Origin: Kineosporia babensis
Lineage (GTDB): Bacteria; Actinomycetota; Actinomycetes; Actinomycetales; Kineosporiaceae
Length of the DNA stretch: 64,000 nucleotides
NCBI RefSeq assembly: GCF_021129305.1
Contig: NZ_JAJOMB010000033.1
Span: forward strand, 1 to 64,000
Reading direction: 5' to 3'
Shown here: in pieces, positions 1 to 8,398 of the stretch
Layout of the letters: each line of letters starts with the position of its first letter
Numbering within the stretch: the stretch's first letter is position 1
Program-made: the position numbers and the translations under genes
The notes under the pieces: generated by a model
Told to the model about the DNA's origin: nothing
Database searches by the model: none
The model's input: only the letters and a program-made list of their open reading frames with translations

Positions 1-44
1 GTTCCCGCCCGAAACGCCGGGGTGGCGGTGTGGGTGGGGGTGGT

Positions 45-80
45 GGGGGGGGGGGGGGCCCCCGGGGGGGGGGGCCCCCC
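45..80. repeat. G/C homopolymer palindrome
   Basis: A run of 14 G, 5 C, 11 G and 6 C follows a GT/GG-rich stretch. It lies just past the 3' end of the DUF3039 gene and could fold as a GC hairpin or a G-quadruplex. It may act as a terminator, but runs this long are also where assembly and base calling fail. Positions 1-115 hold no gene I can support. Confidence 0.6.
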
Positions 81-115
81 GCCTCGCGGCCGTCGTCAGG
101 AAGGCGTTTCAGGGC

Positions 116-424
116 TTACTTGTCCTTGCCGCCGTCGCCGTCCCCGCCGGACTGCAGGCTCTCGTAGATCTCCTTGCACATCGGGCAGACCGGGAACTTC
201 TTCGGGTCGCGCCCGGGGACCCAGACCTTCCCGCAGAGCGCGACCACCGGGTCGCCGGAGAGGGCTGACTCCAGCACCTTCTCCTTGCGCACGTAGTGCG
301 CGAACCGCTCGTGGTCGCCCGGCTCGACCTCCTGCTCGACGTGCTCACGCTCGAGCAGACCGGTGGTCGAGCCCTCCGGGGAGGACATCGGGTCCAGCTG
401 GGGTTCGGGATACGGCGTGGTCAT
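116..424 (-). CDS. DUF3039 family protein
   Basis: This 102-residue protein matches the actinobacterial DUF3039 family. Visible signs are the acidic N-terminus, the central H-Y-V-R-K-E run, an ALCGKVWVP segment and a CPMCKEIY segment near residue 80. The Cys of ALCGK with the two Cys of CPMC suggests a small metal site. The charged Gly/Asp/Lys tail is probably disordered. It starts with ATG 21 bp after the stop of the upstream yqgE-like gene, so the two are probably cotranscribed. The function of the family is unknown; the name rests on sequence pattern only. Confidence 0.8.
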   Translation of the reverse strand: MTTPYPEPQLDPMSSPEGSTTGLLEREHVEQEVEPGDHERFAHYVRKEKVLESALSGDPVVALCGKVWVPGRDPKKFPVCPMCKEIYESLQSGGDGDGGKDK

Positions 425-445
425 GGGCGCCGAGTCTACGCCCGA

Positions 446-1012
446 TCAGTTCATCGTCGGATCGTCCGGATACGTGGAGACCAGGGCCAGCTCGCCGCGC
501 TGGCGGCGCAGTACCTCGCCCCACAGCCGCTCCGGCCGGTCGGTGAAGGCGTCGCGGGGCTCGGAGTCAACCACGAACCAGGCGCCTTCGGCGATCTCGC
601 CCTCCAGCTGGCCCGCCGCCCATCCGGCGTACCCGGCGAAGATCCGCAGCCCGGCCAGGCCGGGGACGATCACCTCGGGCGGGGCGTCCAGGTCGACCAG
701 GCCGATCGAGCCGATCAGCAGGCGCACCCCGACCGGCTCGGCGCCCTGCCCGGGCATCGCGACCAGGCCCAGGGCCGAGTCCAGCTGGACCGGGCCGCCC
801 TGGAAGAGGCGGCCCGGTGCGGTCGTGTACGGCTGCCAGGCCGGCAGGACGGACGAGACGTCCACCTCCATCGGCCGGTTCACCACCAGCCCGAGAGCGC
901 CGTCGTCACCGTGGTCCAGCATCAGGATCACGGTGCGGCGGAAGTTCTCGTCCTCCAGCGTGGGGCTGGCGACAAGGAGGCTGCCGCTCAGCCGACGCGT
1001 CTGGATGGACAT
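446..1012 (-). CDS. YqgE/AlgH family protein
   Basis: This is a 188-residue UPF0301 (YqgE/AlgH) protein. Diagnostic stretches are GSLLVASPTL near the N-terminus, FRRTVILMLDH, GLVVNRP around residue 45 and the FQGGPVQ block. Family length is about 185-190 residues, which supports the ATG at 1012. A GTG at 1018 is an equal alternative, and the open frame further upstream has no family similarity. The biochemical role is unsettled: AlgH was linked to alginate regulation in Pseudomonas, while actinobacterial members are uncharacterised. It leads a short operon with the DUF3039 gene. Confidence 0.85.
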   Translation of the reverse strand: MSIQTRRLSGSLLVASPTLEDENFRRTVILMLDHGDDGALGLVVNRPMEVDVSSVLPAWQPYTTAPGRLFQGGPVQLDSALGLVAMPGQGAEPVGVRLLIGSIGLVDLDAPPEVIVPGLAGLRIFAGYAGWAAGQLEGEIAEGAWFVVDSEPRDAFTDRPERLWGEVLRRQRGELALVSTYPDDPTMN

Positions 1013-1149
1013 ACGCACATCATCACGGTCCGGACCCGGTGGATGCAGCCCAAGACGCAGACAGACTCGGCGATGACGGCGGGTAAACCCTGTGACGATC
1101 CCCACAACCCGGGCGACAGGCGCGAAATTCGCCCGTCGCCGGACCGGAC

Positions 1150-2553
1150 TCAGACTGCTGCGGCGACCGCTGCGTCGTGCACCGCCTTGGCCACCACGGC
1201 GCTCACGTCGGGGTGGAAGACGCTCGGGACGATGTACGCCGCGTTGCGCTCGGAGTCGGTGACCACCCCGGCCAGGGCCTGGGCGGCGGCCAGCAGCATC
1301 TTGGTGTCGATGGTCTTGGACTGGGCGTCGAGCAGACCGCGGAAGACGCCCGGGAAGGCCAGCACGTTGTTGATCTGGTTGGCGAAGTCGCTGCGGCCGG
1401 TGGCCACCACGGTGGCGTGCTGCGCGGCCTCCACCGGGTCGACCTCGGGCACCGGGTTGGCCATCGCGAAGACCACCGCGTCGGGTGCCATGGTGGCGAT
1501 GTCGGCACCGTTCAGGATGCCCGGGGCGGAGACCCCGACGAAGACGTCGGCCCCGGCCAGCGCCTCCTTCAGGGTGCCCGTGATGCCGCGCGGGTTGGTG
1601 TTCTTGGCGGTCCAGTGCAGGTTCTCCGGCAGACCGGTCCGGGCCGGGTGCACCACCCCGTCGATGTCGCAGACCACCACGTCGTGCGCCCCGGCCGCGA
1701 GCATCAGCTTCAGGATCGCCGTACCCGCCGCCCCGGCGCCCGACATCACGATCTTGACCTGCGAGATGTCCTTGCCCACGACCTTCAGCGCATTGGTCAG
1801 CGCGGCCAGCGTGACGATCGCGGTGCCGTGCTGGTCGTCGTGGAAGACCGGGATGTCCAGGGCCTCGCGCAGCCGCTCCTCGACCTGGAAACAGCGCGGG
1901 GCGCCGATGTCCTCGAGGTTGATCCCGGCGAACACCGGGGCGATCCGGATCACCGTCTCGACGATCTCGTCCACGTCCTGGGTGTCCAGGCAGATCGGGA
2001 ACGCGTCGATGTCGGCGAAGCGCTTGAACAGCGCGGCCTTGCCCTCCATCACCGGCATCGCGGCCAGCGGGCCGAGGTTGCCCAGGCCGAGCACCGCCGA
2101 GCCGTCGGTGACCACGGCCACGGTGTTGCGCTTGATGGTCAGCCGACGCGCGTCCTCCGGGTTCTCAGCGATCGCCTGGCAGACCCGGGCCACGCCGGGG
2201 GTGTAGACCAGCGACAGGTCGTCCCGGTTGCGGATCGGCACCTTGGACTCGACCCGCAGTTTGCCGCCCAGGTGCATCAGGAACGTCCGGTCGGAGACCT
2301 TGCCGATGCTCACCCCGGACAGCGCGCGCAGCGAGGCGATCACCTCGGGCACGTGGTCGCCGCCGCGGGTGGCGCAGGTGACGTCGACCTGCAGCCGGTC
2401 CACCCCGGAGGCGGTCACGTCGAGCGCCGTGACGATCGCACCGGCGTGCTCGATCGCGTGCGTCAGCTCACTGACCGCGGTGGAACGGGCCGGCAGTTCC
2501 AGCCGGACCGTGATGGAAGATGAAACACTCGGTGCGCTCGCCATGGGCCCCAT
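1150..2553 (-). CDS. NAD(P)-dependent malic enzyme with N-terminal ACT domain
   Basis: The enzyme oxidatively decarboxylates malate to pyruvate, linking the TCA cycle to gluconeogenesis and NAD(P)H supply. Residues 1-85 form an ACT-like regulatory domain, followed by the malic catalytic and Rossmann domains. Catalytic signs are the Tyr of SLVYTPGVA, the Lys of VMEGKAALFK, metal ligands in NLEDIGAPR and FHDDQHGTA, and the nucleotide loop GAGAAGTA. Length is 467 residues, matching ACT-bearing bacterial forms. ATG at 2553 follows GGACAGG by 5 nt; ATG at 2544 is possible. The open frame extends upstream to 2871, but that part is antisense-like. Coenzyme preference cannot be read from sequence alone. 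Confidence 0.93.
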   Translation of the reverse strand: MGPMASAPSVSSSITVRLELPARSTAVSELTHAIEHAGAIVTALDVTASGVDRLQVDVTCATRGGDHVPEVIASLRALSGVSIGKVSDRTFLMHLGGKLRVESKVPIRNRDDLSLVYTPGVARVCQAIAENPEDARRLTIKRNTVAVVTDGSAVLGLGNLGPLAAMPVMEGKAALFKRFADIDAFPICLDTQDVDEIVETVIRIAPVFAGINLEDIGAPRCFQVEERLREALDIPVFHDDQHGTAIVTLAALTNALKVVGKDISQVKIVMSGAGAAGTAILKLMLAAGAHDVVVCDIDGVVHPARTGLPENLHWTAKNTNPRGITGTLKEALAGADVFVGVSAPGILNGADIATMAPDAVVFAMANPVPEVDPVEAAQHATVVATGRSDFANQINNVLAFPGVFRGLLDAQSKTIDTKMLLAAAQALAGVVTDSERNAAYIVPSVFHPDVSAVVAKAVHDAAVAAAV

Positions 2554-2608
2554 TGTGGCCTGTCCGGACACTTCCAGGGACCATCTGCGGGCGTTCTCTG
2601 AGCAATGG

Positions 2609-4420
2609 TCATTGAGTAAGCGGGAACGACGGGGACAGCACCGCATCCAGCCCGGCCGGCTCACCGTCGATGAAGCCCTGGTACTCGTCGCAGCCCATCC
2701 CCCGCAGCACCTCCAGGGTCTCGGCGTCCTCCACCCCCTCGGCCACCACCAGCAGGCCCATCCCGTGACCGAGGCCCAGCGCCGAGGCGACCACCGCGCC
2801 GCAGGACTGCTCACCGGGCAGATCGGCGACGAACGAGCGGTCCACCTTGAGCACGTCGACCGGGAGCTCACGCACGTACTGCAACGACGACCAGCCGGTG
2901 CCGAAGTCGTCCAGCGCGATCACCACGCCCAGCTCCTTCAGCTCCTGGAGCATCTGCCGGGCGCCGGCCGGGTCGTCGGAGAACGCGTGCTCGGAGACCT
3001 CCAGCACCAGCCGGTGCGGGGCCACCGCGGTCTCGGCCAGGGCCCGGCCGACCGTGCGCGGCAGCCGGCCGCTGACCAGCTGCCGGGCCGACACGTTCAC
3101 CGCCAGCACCAGATTCGCGTGCGCGCTGCCGAGCTCGGCCAGATCGGCCAGCGCCTGGCGCAGGACCCAGTCGCCGAGCTCGACGATCCGCCCGGTGCGC
3201 TCGGCGATCGGCAGGAACACGTCCGGGCTCAGCACCCCGAGCTCCGGATGCCGCCAGCGCAGCAGCGCCTCGACCCCGGTCACCCGGCGGTCCCCGCAGG
3301 TGCGGCGGCTCTGGTAGACCAGCTCCAGCTCGCCGTCCCCGACCGCCCGGCGTAACGCGGTGGCCAGCTCGAGCCGCTCCTCCACGTCGTCGCGCAGGTC
3401 TGCGTCGAACAGCTCGTACCGGCCCCGGCCGCGGCCTTTGGCGTGATACATCGCGGTGTCGGCGTCGCGCAGCACGCTGCCCACCGGATCGTCGCCGGCC
3501 GGGACGGTGTCGACGACGGTGACCCCCACGCTCACGCCGGGCGCGACCTCGGCGTCGCCGATCACGATCGGGCTGTCGAGCACGTCGATGATCCGCCGGG
3601 CCATCGCGATCGCATCGCCCACCGCGTCCACCGCCATCACCACCACGAACTCGTCGCCACCGAACCGGGCGACCACGTCGGCCGCCCGGCAGCGCTTGCG
3701 CAGCCGCTGGGCCACCGCCACCAGCACCTGGTCGCCGACCGCGTGGCCGAGGCCGTCGTTGATGTCCTTGAACCCGTCCAGGTCGCAGAACAGCACTGCC
3801 AGCCGGGGCTTCTCGCCGTTCGCGGCCGGGCCGGCCAGCCGGGTGATCGACTCGGCCAGGCCCTCCAGCAGCACGGTCCGGTTGGGCAGGCCGGTGAGCG
3901 AGTCGTGGGTGGCGCGGTGGGCCAGCCCTTGCGGGTCCGGCCCGTTGCGGCCGTCGAGCAGCCGGTTGACCGCGACCAGGCCCCGGGCCCCGCCGGCCTG
4001 GTCGTAGAGCGCGGCCACGGTGGACTCGATCTCGGCCACCTTGCCCGAGCGCCGGTTGATCTGCCGGACGAACCCGTGCCAACGGCCCTGGACGTGCACC
4101 TGGCGCCGGGCCAGGGCCTGGTCGCCGTCCGGGAAGACGGTCTCGATCAGCTCGGACAGGGGCCGGCCGAGGGCGTCACCGGCGGCGATGTCGTAGGTGC
4201 GCTCGGCCGCCTCGTTCCAGTGGGTGATCTTGTCGAACCGGTCCAGGCCGATCACCGCGTCGGGCAGGATCGGCAGCAACGAGGAGGCCAGGCCCGTTCC
4301 CGCCGGTGCCCCCGGGCGCCCGTAGGCCAGGGCAGGCGCGTCGTGGGCCGGGGGCGCCCAGCGCAGCCCTCGGTCCTGATTCAGATCGGATTGCGTCACG
4401 ATGCTGCACACAGTACCCAC
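2609..4420 (-). CDS. PAS-GGDEF-EAL c-di-GMP turnover protein
   Basis: This is a cytosolic sensor-type enzyme of about 603 residues. A PAS-like domain (about 45-165) includes NEAAERTYDI. A GGDEF domain (about 185-335) has an intact RFGGDEF, so diguanylate cyclase activity is possible. An EAL domain (about 350-595) has EALLRWRHPE, the DDFGTG metal loop and VAEGVED, as in active c-di-GMP phosphodiesterases. No membrane segment is seen. The start is uncertain: GTG at 4420 and GTG at 4399 are both in frame and neither has a clear ribosome site. It is the last of a run of minus-strand genes and stands alone. Confidence 0.92.
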   Translation of the reverse strand: MGTVCSIVTQSDLNQDRGLRWAPPAHDAPALAYGRPGAPAGTGLASSLLPILPDAVIGLDRFDKITHWNEAAERTYDIAAGDALGRPLSELIETVFPDGDQALARRQVHVQGRWHGFVRQINRRSGKVAEIESTVAALYDQAGGARGLVAVNRLLDGRNGPDPQGLAHRATHDSLTGLPNRTVLLEGLAESITRLAGPAANGEKPRLAVLFCDLDGFKDINDGLGHAVGDQVLVAVAQRLRKRCRAADVVARFGGDEFVVVMAVDAVGDAIAMARRIIDVLDSPIVIGDAEVAPGVSVGVTVVDTVPAGDDPVGSVLRDADTAMYHAKGRGRGRYELFDADLRDDVEERLELATALRRAVGDGELELVYQSRRTCGDRRVTGVEALLRWRHPELGVLSPDVFLPIAERTGRIVELGDWVLRQALADLAELGSAHANLVLAVNVSARQLVSGRLPRTVGRALAETAVAPHRLVLEVSEHAFSDDPAGARQMLQELKELGVVIALDDFGTGWSSLQYVRELPVDVLKVDRSFVADLPGEQSCGAVVASALGLGHGMGLLVVAEGVEDAETLEVLRGMGCDEYQGFIDGEPAGLDAVLSPSFPLTQ

Positions 4421-4438
4421 CGTGTCGCGTTCGGTAGC

Positions 4439-4459
4439 GGCGATTGGTCCGGAATCGCC
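4439..4459. other. 7-bp stem-loop upstream of the GGDEF-EAL gene
   Basis: GGCGATT and AATCGCC form a perfect 7-bp stem around a 7-nt loop. It sits 20-40 bp upstream of the GGDEF-EAL start. It could be a leader hairpin or operator. No U-run follows on either strand. Confidence 0.35.
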
Positions 4460-4501
4460 CTTTCCGGCAGCTGGGAACTTGCCCAGAAATCAGAGTTCCA
4501 A

Positions 4502-4664
4502 GGGCCTGTCCTGTGGATCAGGGCCGTAGCGAGGAGGTGCCCGGGGCGCTGGCTGGGCGTGGCCGGTGGGGCCCCTCGCAATGGTTTTGCGTGGGGCCAC
4601 GCCGGACGCGGTCAGACGGCGTCACGGGTGCCCCGCAGTAGGCAATGATCCGCAGGACAGGCCC
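4502..4664 (+). mobile_element. Miniature inverted-repeat element, copy A
   Basis: This 163-bp non-coding element has terminal inverted repeats: 18 of 19 bases match between the left end (GGGCCTGTCC...) and the reversed right end. A second copy of identical length lies at 54352-54514 in the same orientation, with 8 differences in 163. The inner part carries a GGCGTGGCC/GGCCACGCC inverted pair. Flanks are AA on the left and TA on the right, so the duplication is eroded or absent. The right edge supplies the last base of the lacI TAG stop codon. No transposase is encoded. TIR and TA target suggest a non-autonomous derivative of an IS5- or IS630-like element; family assignment is inference. Confidence 0.8.
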
Positions 4665-5674
4665 TAAGCCGTGATCGTCGACTCGCGTACGATCAGCTCG
4701 GGCAGGTACACCACCTGGCGGTGCCGGTGCGCCCGCCCGTCAGCGGCTTCGGTCTCCTCGGTCAGCAGTTCGGCGGCGGTACGGCCGATCTGATGGCGCG
4801 GCTGACGGACCGAGGTCAGGGGCACTGCCGCGGCCGCCGCGAACTCGATGTCGTCGTAACCGATGATCGCCAGGTCTTCCGGCACCCGGATCCGCAGCCT
4901 GGTCATCTCCTGCAGCAGGCCCAGCGCAAGCAGATCGTTGGCGCAGAAGGCCGCGGTGGGACGACGGGAGGCCGGCATCCCGGCCAGACGCTGCCCGGCG
5001 GCCCGGCCCTCGGCCACGGTCAGGGCAGCGGTCGGCAGCACGATCGGCGCTCCGACGCCCTCCACCGCCTCACGAAAGCCCGCAAGCCGGTCCTGCACCT
5101 GGCCGACCGACTCCGGCCCGCCGACAAAGGCGATCCGCTCGTGCCCGCTCTCGGCCAGATACTGCCCAGCCAGCCGCCCGCCGTACACGTCGTCGACCGA
5201 CACCGAGCAGTACTTCTCCCCGCCGGTGCGATCGACCAGCACCACCGGCACACCGACGCCCGGGGGCAACGAAGCCTCTACCCCCGCCGGATCGACCGGG
5301 GTAACCAGCACGCCCCGCACTCGCTGCTCGAAAAGCAGTTCCAGGTAATCGCGTTCCCGCTGGCGGCTGTTGTCGCTGTTGCACAGAAACACCGCCAGCC
5401 CGGCATCACGCGCCGCCTCTTCCACCCCTTTGGCCACGTCGGTGAAGAACGGGTTGGCCGCGTCCAGCACCAGGTAGCCGATCGTCCGGCTGGCCCCGGC
5501 GCGCAGGTGGCGGGCCGACTCGTTGCGCACGAAGCCGAGTTGCTCGATCGCCGCCTCGACCCGCGAGCGCGTGGCGGCGCCCACCCGGTCCGGGCGATTG
5601 AGCACGTTGGAGACCGTGCCGACCGAGACTCCGGCCGCCGCGGCCACGTCCTTCACGCTGACCGTCGCAGACAC
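4664..5674 (-). CDS. LacI family transcriptional regulator (rhamnose-linked)
   Basis: This 336-residue repressor has an N-terminal LacI helix-turn-helix (VSVKDVAAAAGVSVGTVSNVL) and hinge, then a periplasmic-binding-like sugar domain with GYDDIEFAAA and LTSVRQP near the end. GTG at 5674 is chosen because GGAGAGG lies 6 nt upstream and the helix-turn-helix then begins at the expected residue 5. It is divergent from L-rhamnose mutarotase, so rhamnose or a rhamnoside is the likely inducer. Two LacI-type palindromes lie in the shared 248-bp region. Its TAG stop codon is completed by the adjoining miniature element. Confidence 0.9.
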   Translation of the reverse strand: MSATVSVKDVAAAAGVSVGTVSNVLNRPDRVGAATRSRVEAAIEQLGFVRNESARHLRAGASRTIGYLVLDAANPFFTDVAKGVEEAARDAGLAVFLCNSDNSRQRERDYLELLFEQRVRGVLVTPVDPAGVEASLPPGVGVPVVLVDRTGGEKYCSVSVDDVYGGRLAGQYLAESGHERIAFVGGPESVGQVQDRLAGFREAVEGVGAPIVLPTAALTVAEGRAAGQRLAGMPASRRPTAAFCANDLLALGLLQEMTRLRIRVPEDLAIIGYDDIEFAAAAAVPLTSVRQPRHQIGRTAAELLTEETEAADGRAHRHRQVVYLPELIVRESTITA

Positions 5675-5765
5675 CGCGCACCTCTCCCCAGCCCCAACCG
5701 ACAAAAGCCCGAACCGACAGACCCGAACCCGCGAACCCGTACCCGGCTCCGGTCGAAAGCGAAAT

Positions 5766-5777
5766 TGAAACGCCTCA
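5766..5777. promoter_or_regulatory. LacI-type operator, imperfect
   Basis: TGAAACGCCTCA keeps the left half-site and central CG of the LacI consensus TGAAACGTTTCA. It lies about 90 bp upstream of the divergent lacI start, pairing with the better site at 5880. Confidence 0.4.
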
Positions 5778-5879
5778 GACCGGTTTTGACCAGCACCTCG
5801 GCAAACCGCCGACTCTACCCAGGCCGCAGGCGAGGCGAGAAACAGCCCTTGACGACACCCGAAGAGCAGACATACCGTC

Positions 5880-5891
5880 TGAATCGTTTCA
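5880..5891. promoter_or_regulatory. LacI-type operator upstream of rhaM
   Basis: TGAATCGTTTCA is a near-perfect palindrome centred on CG, the classic LacI-family layout, ending 31 bp before the rhaM start. It is placed to block rhaM transcription. Confidence 0.6.
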
Positions 5892-5922
5892 CCATCGACG
5901 GACACGGAGCTGTGTTTCGCCC

Positions 5923-6267
5923 ATGAACCGGTACTGCTTCCTGCTGCAGGTCCGCCCCGAGCGCCTGGCCGAGTACAAGGAACGTCACGCCCCGGTGTGG
6001 CCCGAGATGCTGCGCGCGCTGGCCGATTCCGGCTGGACGAACTACTCGCTCTTCGCCCGCCCCGACGGCCTTCTGGTCGGCTACGTGGAGGCCGAGGACC
6101 TGGATGCGGCGCAGGCGGCGATGGCCCGAACCGAGGTGAACGCGCGCTGGCAGGCCGGCATGGCCGAGTTCTTCGTCGGTCTCGACGGGCGCGCCCCGGA
6201 CGAGGGATTCCTGCTGCTGGAAGAGGTTTTCAACCTCGAGAGCCAACTCGAGGCAACCAGGCGCTGA
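5923..6267 (+). CDS. rhaM: L-rhamnose mutarotase
   Basis: This 114-residue protein interconverts alpha and beta anomers of L-rhamnose so that the isomerase gets its preferred form. Family marks are RYCFLLQVRPERL at the start, the EYKERHAPVWPEML block with the catalytic His, WTNYSLF and the DEGFLLLEEVFNLE C-terminus. Usual length is about 104-110 residues. ATG at 5923 is well placed. No rhamnose isomerase, kinase or aldolase lies in the window, so the rest of the pathway must be elsewhere. Regulation by the divergent LacI protein is likely. A strong hairpin follows directly. Confidence 0.92.
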   Translation: MNRYCFLLQVRPERLAEYKERHAPVWPEMLRALADSGWTNYSLFARPDGLLVGYVEAEDLDAAQAAMARTEVNARWQAGMAEFFVGLDGRAPDEGFLLLEEVFNLESQLEATRR

Positions 6268-6320
6268 AAACGTCCGTCGGCCGGTAGCAAGAACCCCACC
6301 ACCGGCCGACGGACGTTTTT
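6267..6320. terminator. Bidirectional terminator
   Basis: AAAACGTCCGTCGGCCGGT pairs perfectly with its complement at 6301-6319 around a 15-nt loop, followed by a T run on the plus strand and bounded by an A run that gives U on the minus strand. It separates convergent rhaM and the MFS gene. Confidence 0.9.
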
Positions 6321-6323
6321 CGC

Positions 6324-7904
6324 TCAGGCGCGCGAGGGCTCCTGGACCTCCGCCTCGGCGGCCTTCATCGCGACGGTCTTACGCAGCGCCACTTCCTGGA
6401 TGAACAGCGTGGCGACCAGCCCGACCAGCCCGACGACCGCGGCGACCAGGAAGATCCGCGCAGTGCCGTCGCCGTAGGCGGCCCGCACCACCTCAGCCAC
6501 CGGAGCCGGCAGGTTCTTCACGTCCAGCGTGCTGCCGCCGGAGGCCGCCGCGGACGGGTCCACCCCGATCCCGGCCAGACCGCTGACGATCAGATTGCCC
6601 ACGTGGCTGGCCAGAACCGCACCCAGCACCGAGACCCCGACCGCGCCGCCGAGCGAACGGAAGAACGCGATCACCCCGCTGGCCGCACCGATCTCGGTGA
6701 CGTCCACGGTGTTCTGCACGGCCAGGACCAGGTTCTGCATCGAGGCCCCGACGCCCGCCCCGACCAGGGCCATGTAGAGCCCGATCAGCACCAGCGAGGT
6801 GGTGTGGTCGATCGTCGCCAGCAGGCCGAAACCGACCACCAGCAGGGCCACTCCCCCGACGATGTAGCGCTTGTAGTACCCGCTGGCCACGATCAGCCGG
6901 CCGACGATCACCGAGGAGACCATCAGCCCGAGCATCAGCGGCATGGTCAGCAGACCGGCCTGGGTGGGCGAGTAGGCCCGGGCGACCTGGAAGTACTGGC
7001 CCAGGAAGACCGATCCGCCGAACATCGCGATACCGACCGCCAGCGAGGCGATCACGGCCAGCAGGGTGGTGCGCCGGCTGATGATCGAGGGCGGGACCAC
7101 CGGCTCCTTGACCCGGCGCTCGACCGTCACGGCGCCGATCAGGGCCACCAGGGAGGCACCGAGGAAGGCGGCGGTCTGCCAGGAGAACCAGGCGAAGTCG
7201 TCACCGGCGAAGGAGACCCAGATCAGCAGGGCGCTCACCGAGGCGGCGATCAGGGTGGCGCCGCCCCAGTCGATCGAGGCCTTGCGCGGCCGGTGCTCCA
7301 GGTGCAGCGTCTTCTGGATCACGCCCAGGGCGATCACCGCCAGCGGCACGCAGACGAAGAAGCACCAGCGCCAGCCCAGCGCGCTGTCCACGATCACGCC
7401 GCCGATCAGCGGGCCGCTGACCGTGGCCAGACCCATCACCGAGCCCAGGTAGCCGTTGTACCGGCCGCGCTGGCGGGGCGGGATCATCGCGCCGATCACG
7501 GTCTGGGCCAGCGCGGTGATGCCGCCCATGCCGATGCCCTGGATCACCCGGAAGCCGATCATCTCGCCGACGTTCTGGGCGGCACCGGAGGCCACCGACC
7601 CGATCACGAAGATCACGATCGCGAGCTGGAGCAGGAACTTCTTGTTGTACAGGTCGGACAGCTTGCCCCAGATCGGGGTGGTGGCGGTCATCGCCAGCAG
7701 GGTGGATGTGACCACCCAGGTGTAGGCCCGCTGCGAGCCGTCCAGGTCGGCGATGATCGTCGGCAGGGCGTTGCTGACGATGGTGGAGCTGACCATGCCG
7801 ACGAACAGTGCGGCCAGGATGCCGACCAGGGCCTCGACGATCTGACGGTGGGACATCTCGGCGTCGCTGCCGGGTAAGGAAGGCGGGTTGACCGTGGAAC
7901 TCAT
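6324..7904 (-). CDS. DHA2-type MFS multidrug exporter (EmrB/QacA-like)
   Basis: This 526-residue, 14-helix proton-drug antiporter has the DHA2 pattern. Visible parts are the first helix ending in SSTIVSNALPTI, the helix 2-3 loop GKLSDLYNKK (motif A), the RVIQGIGMGG stretch and the helix 5 motif SGPLIGGVI. The C-terminal third contains a long extracellular loop (LVSGLAGIGVDPSA region) before the last helix. ATG at 7904 overlaps the marR stop by 4 bp (ATGA), so translation is coupled. Substrates cannot be read from sequence. Regulation by the upstream MarR protein is the obvious inference. Confidence 0.92.
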   Translation of the reverse strand: MSSTVNPPSLPGSDAEMSHRQIVEALVGILAALFVGMVSSTIVSNALPTIIADLDGSQRAYTWVVTSTLLAMTATTPIWGKLSDLYNKKFLLQLAIVIFVIGSVASGAAQNVGEMIGFRVIQGIGMGGITALAQTVIGAMIPPRQRGRYNGYLGSVMGLATVSGPLIGGVIVDSALGWRWCFFVCVPLAVIALGVIQKTLHLEHRPRKASIDWGGATLIAASVSALLIWVSFAGDDFAWFSWQTAAFLGASLVALIGAVTVERRVKEPVVPPSIISRRTTLLAVIASLAVGIAMFGGSVFLGQYFQVARAYSPTQAGLLTMPLMLGLMVSSVIVGRLIVASGYYKRYIVGGVALLVVGFGLLATIDHTTSLVLIGLYMALVGAGVGASMQNLVLAVQNTVDVTEIGAASGVIAFFRSLGGAVGVSVLGAVLASHVGNLIVSGLAGIGVDPSAAASGGSTLDVKNLPAPVAEVVRAAYGDGTARIFLVAAVVGLVGLVATLFIQEVALRKTVAMKAAEAEVQEPSRA

Positions 7905-8365
7905 GTGTGGACCTTTCCGGTACTGCTTGCGTTGATGGCGTGCTGAAAGGCCTCGTCCAGGCGGACGAGCTGGGCGCACAGCTGCCGCACCTCGGCGTCG
8001 CCCCAGTCGTCCAGCGCCTGGGCGACCAGCAGGGCGCGCTCGGAGCGCAGGTCCTGCAGCCGCTGGGCCCCGTCCGGGGTGATGTGGACCAGCCAGGCCC
8101 GGCCGTCGTGCGGATCGGGCCGGCGGGCGGTGAGCCCGGCGGCTTCGAGCACCGCCAGCTGGCGGCTGACCACCGAGGTGTCCACCCCCAGCAGCTCGGC
8201 CAGGGCCGAGCCACGGACCTCACCCAGGCCCTGCACCTGGGACAGGAGCAGCAGGGTGCTGAGCGAGAGCCGGTCGGACTGGCGGCCGATCATGGTCTTC
8301 GTCGACCGGTTGAGGGACTGCAGCTGGAGGAACAGGTCGGAGACCGCCTCCGGGGTGACGGGCAT
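7901..8365 (-). CDS. MarR family regulator of the exporter
   Basis: This is a 154-residue winged-helix repressor. The DNA-binding segment runs from about residue 40 (LSLSTLLLLSQV, GSALAELLGVDTSVVSRQL, LEAAGLTARRPDPHDGRAW), with helices at both ends for dimer formation. ATG at 8365 has AGAGG 5 nt upstream; the longer frame to 8431 lacks a ribosome site. It is the first gene of a two-gene operon with the MFS exporter, a standard arrangement for ligand-released control of efflux. Confidence 0.9.
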   Translation of the reverse strand: MPVTPEAVSDLFLQLQSLNRSTKTMIGRQSDRLSLSTLLLLSQVQGLGEVRGSALAELLGVDTSVVSRQLAVLEAAGLTARRPDPHDGRAWLVHITPDGAQRLQDLRSERALLVAQALDDWGDAEVRQLCAQLVRLDEAFQHAINASSTGKVHT

Positions 8366-8398
8366 GGCGCCTCTTAGGGAGAAAGGTTGCTTGCCACA

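Noticed and set aside
296-2206. Long plus-strand open frame (636 codons) opposite yqgE and the malic enzyme
   Set aside because: It lies antisense to two clear families and its residues are the Arg/Pro/Ala/His mix produced by reading GC-rich genes backwards.
4502-4664. Reading the miniature element as a structured small RNA
   Set aside because: Terminal inverted repeats, a TA duplication at copy B and a second copy fit transposition better; a small RNA role is not excluded but has no promoter evidence.
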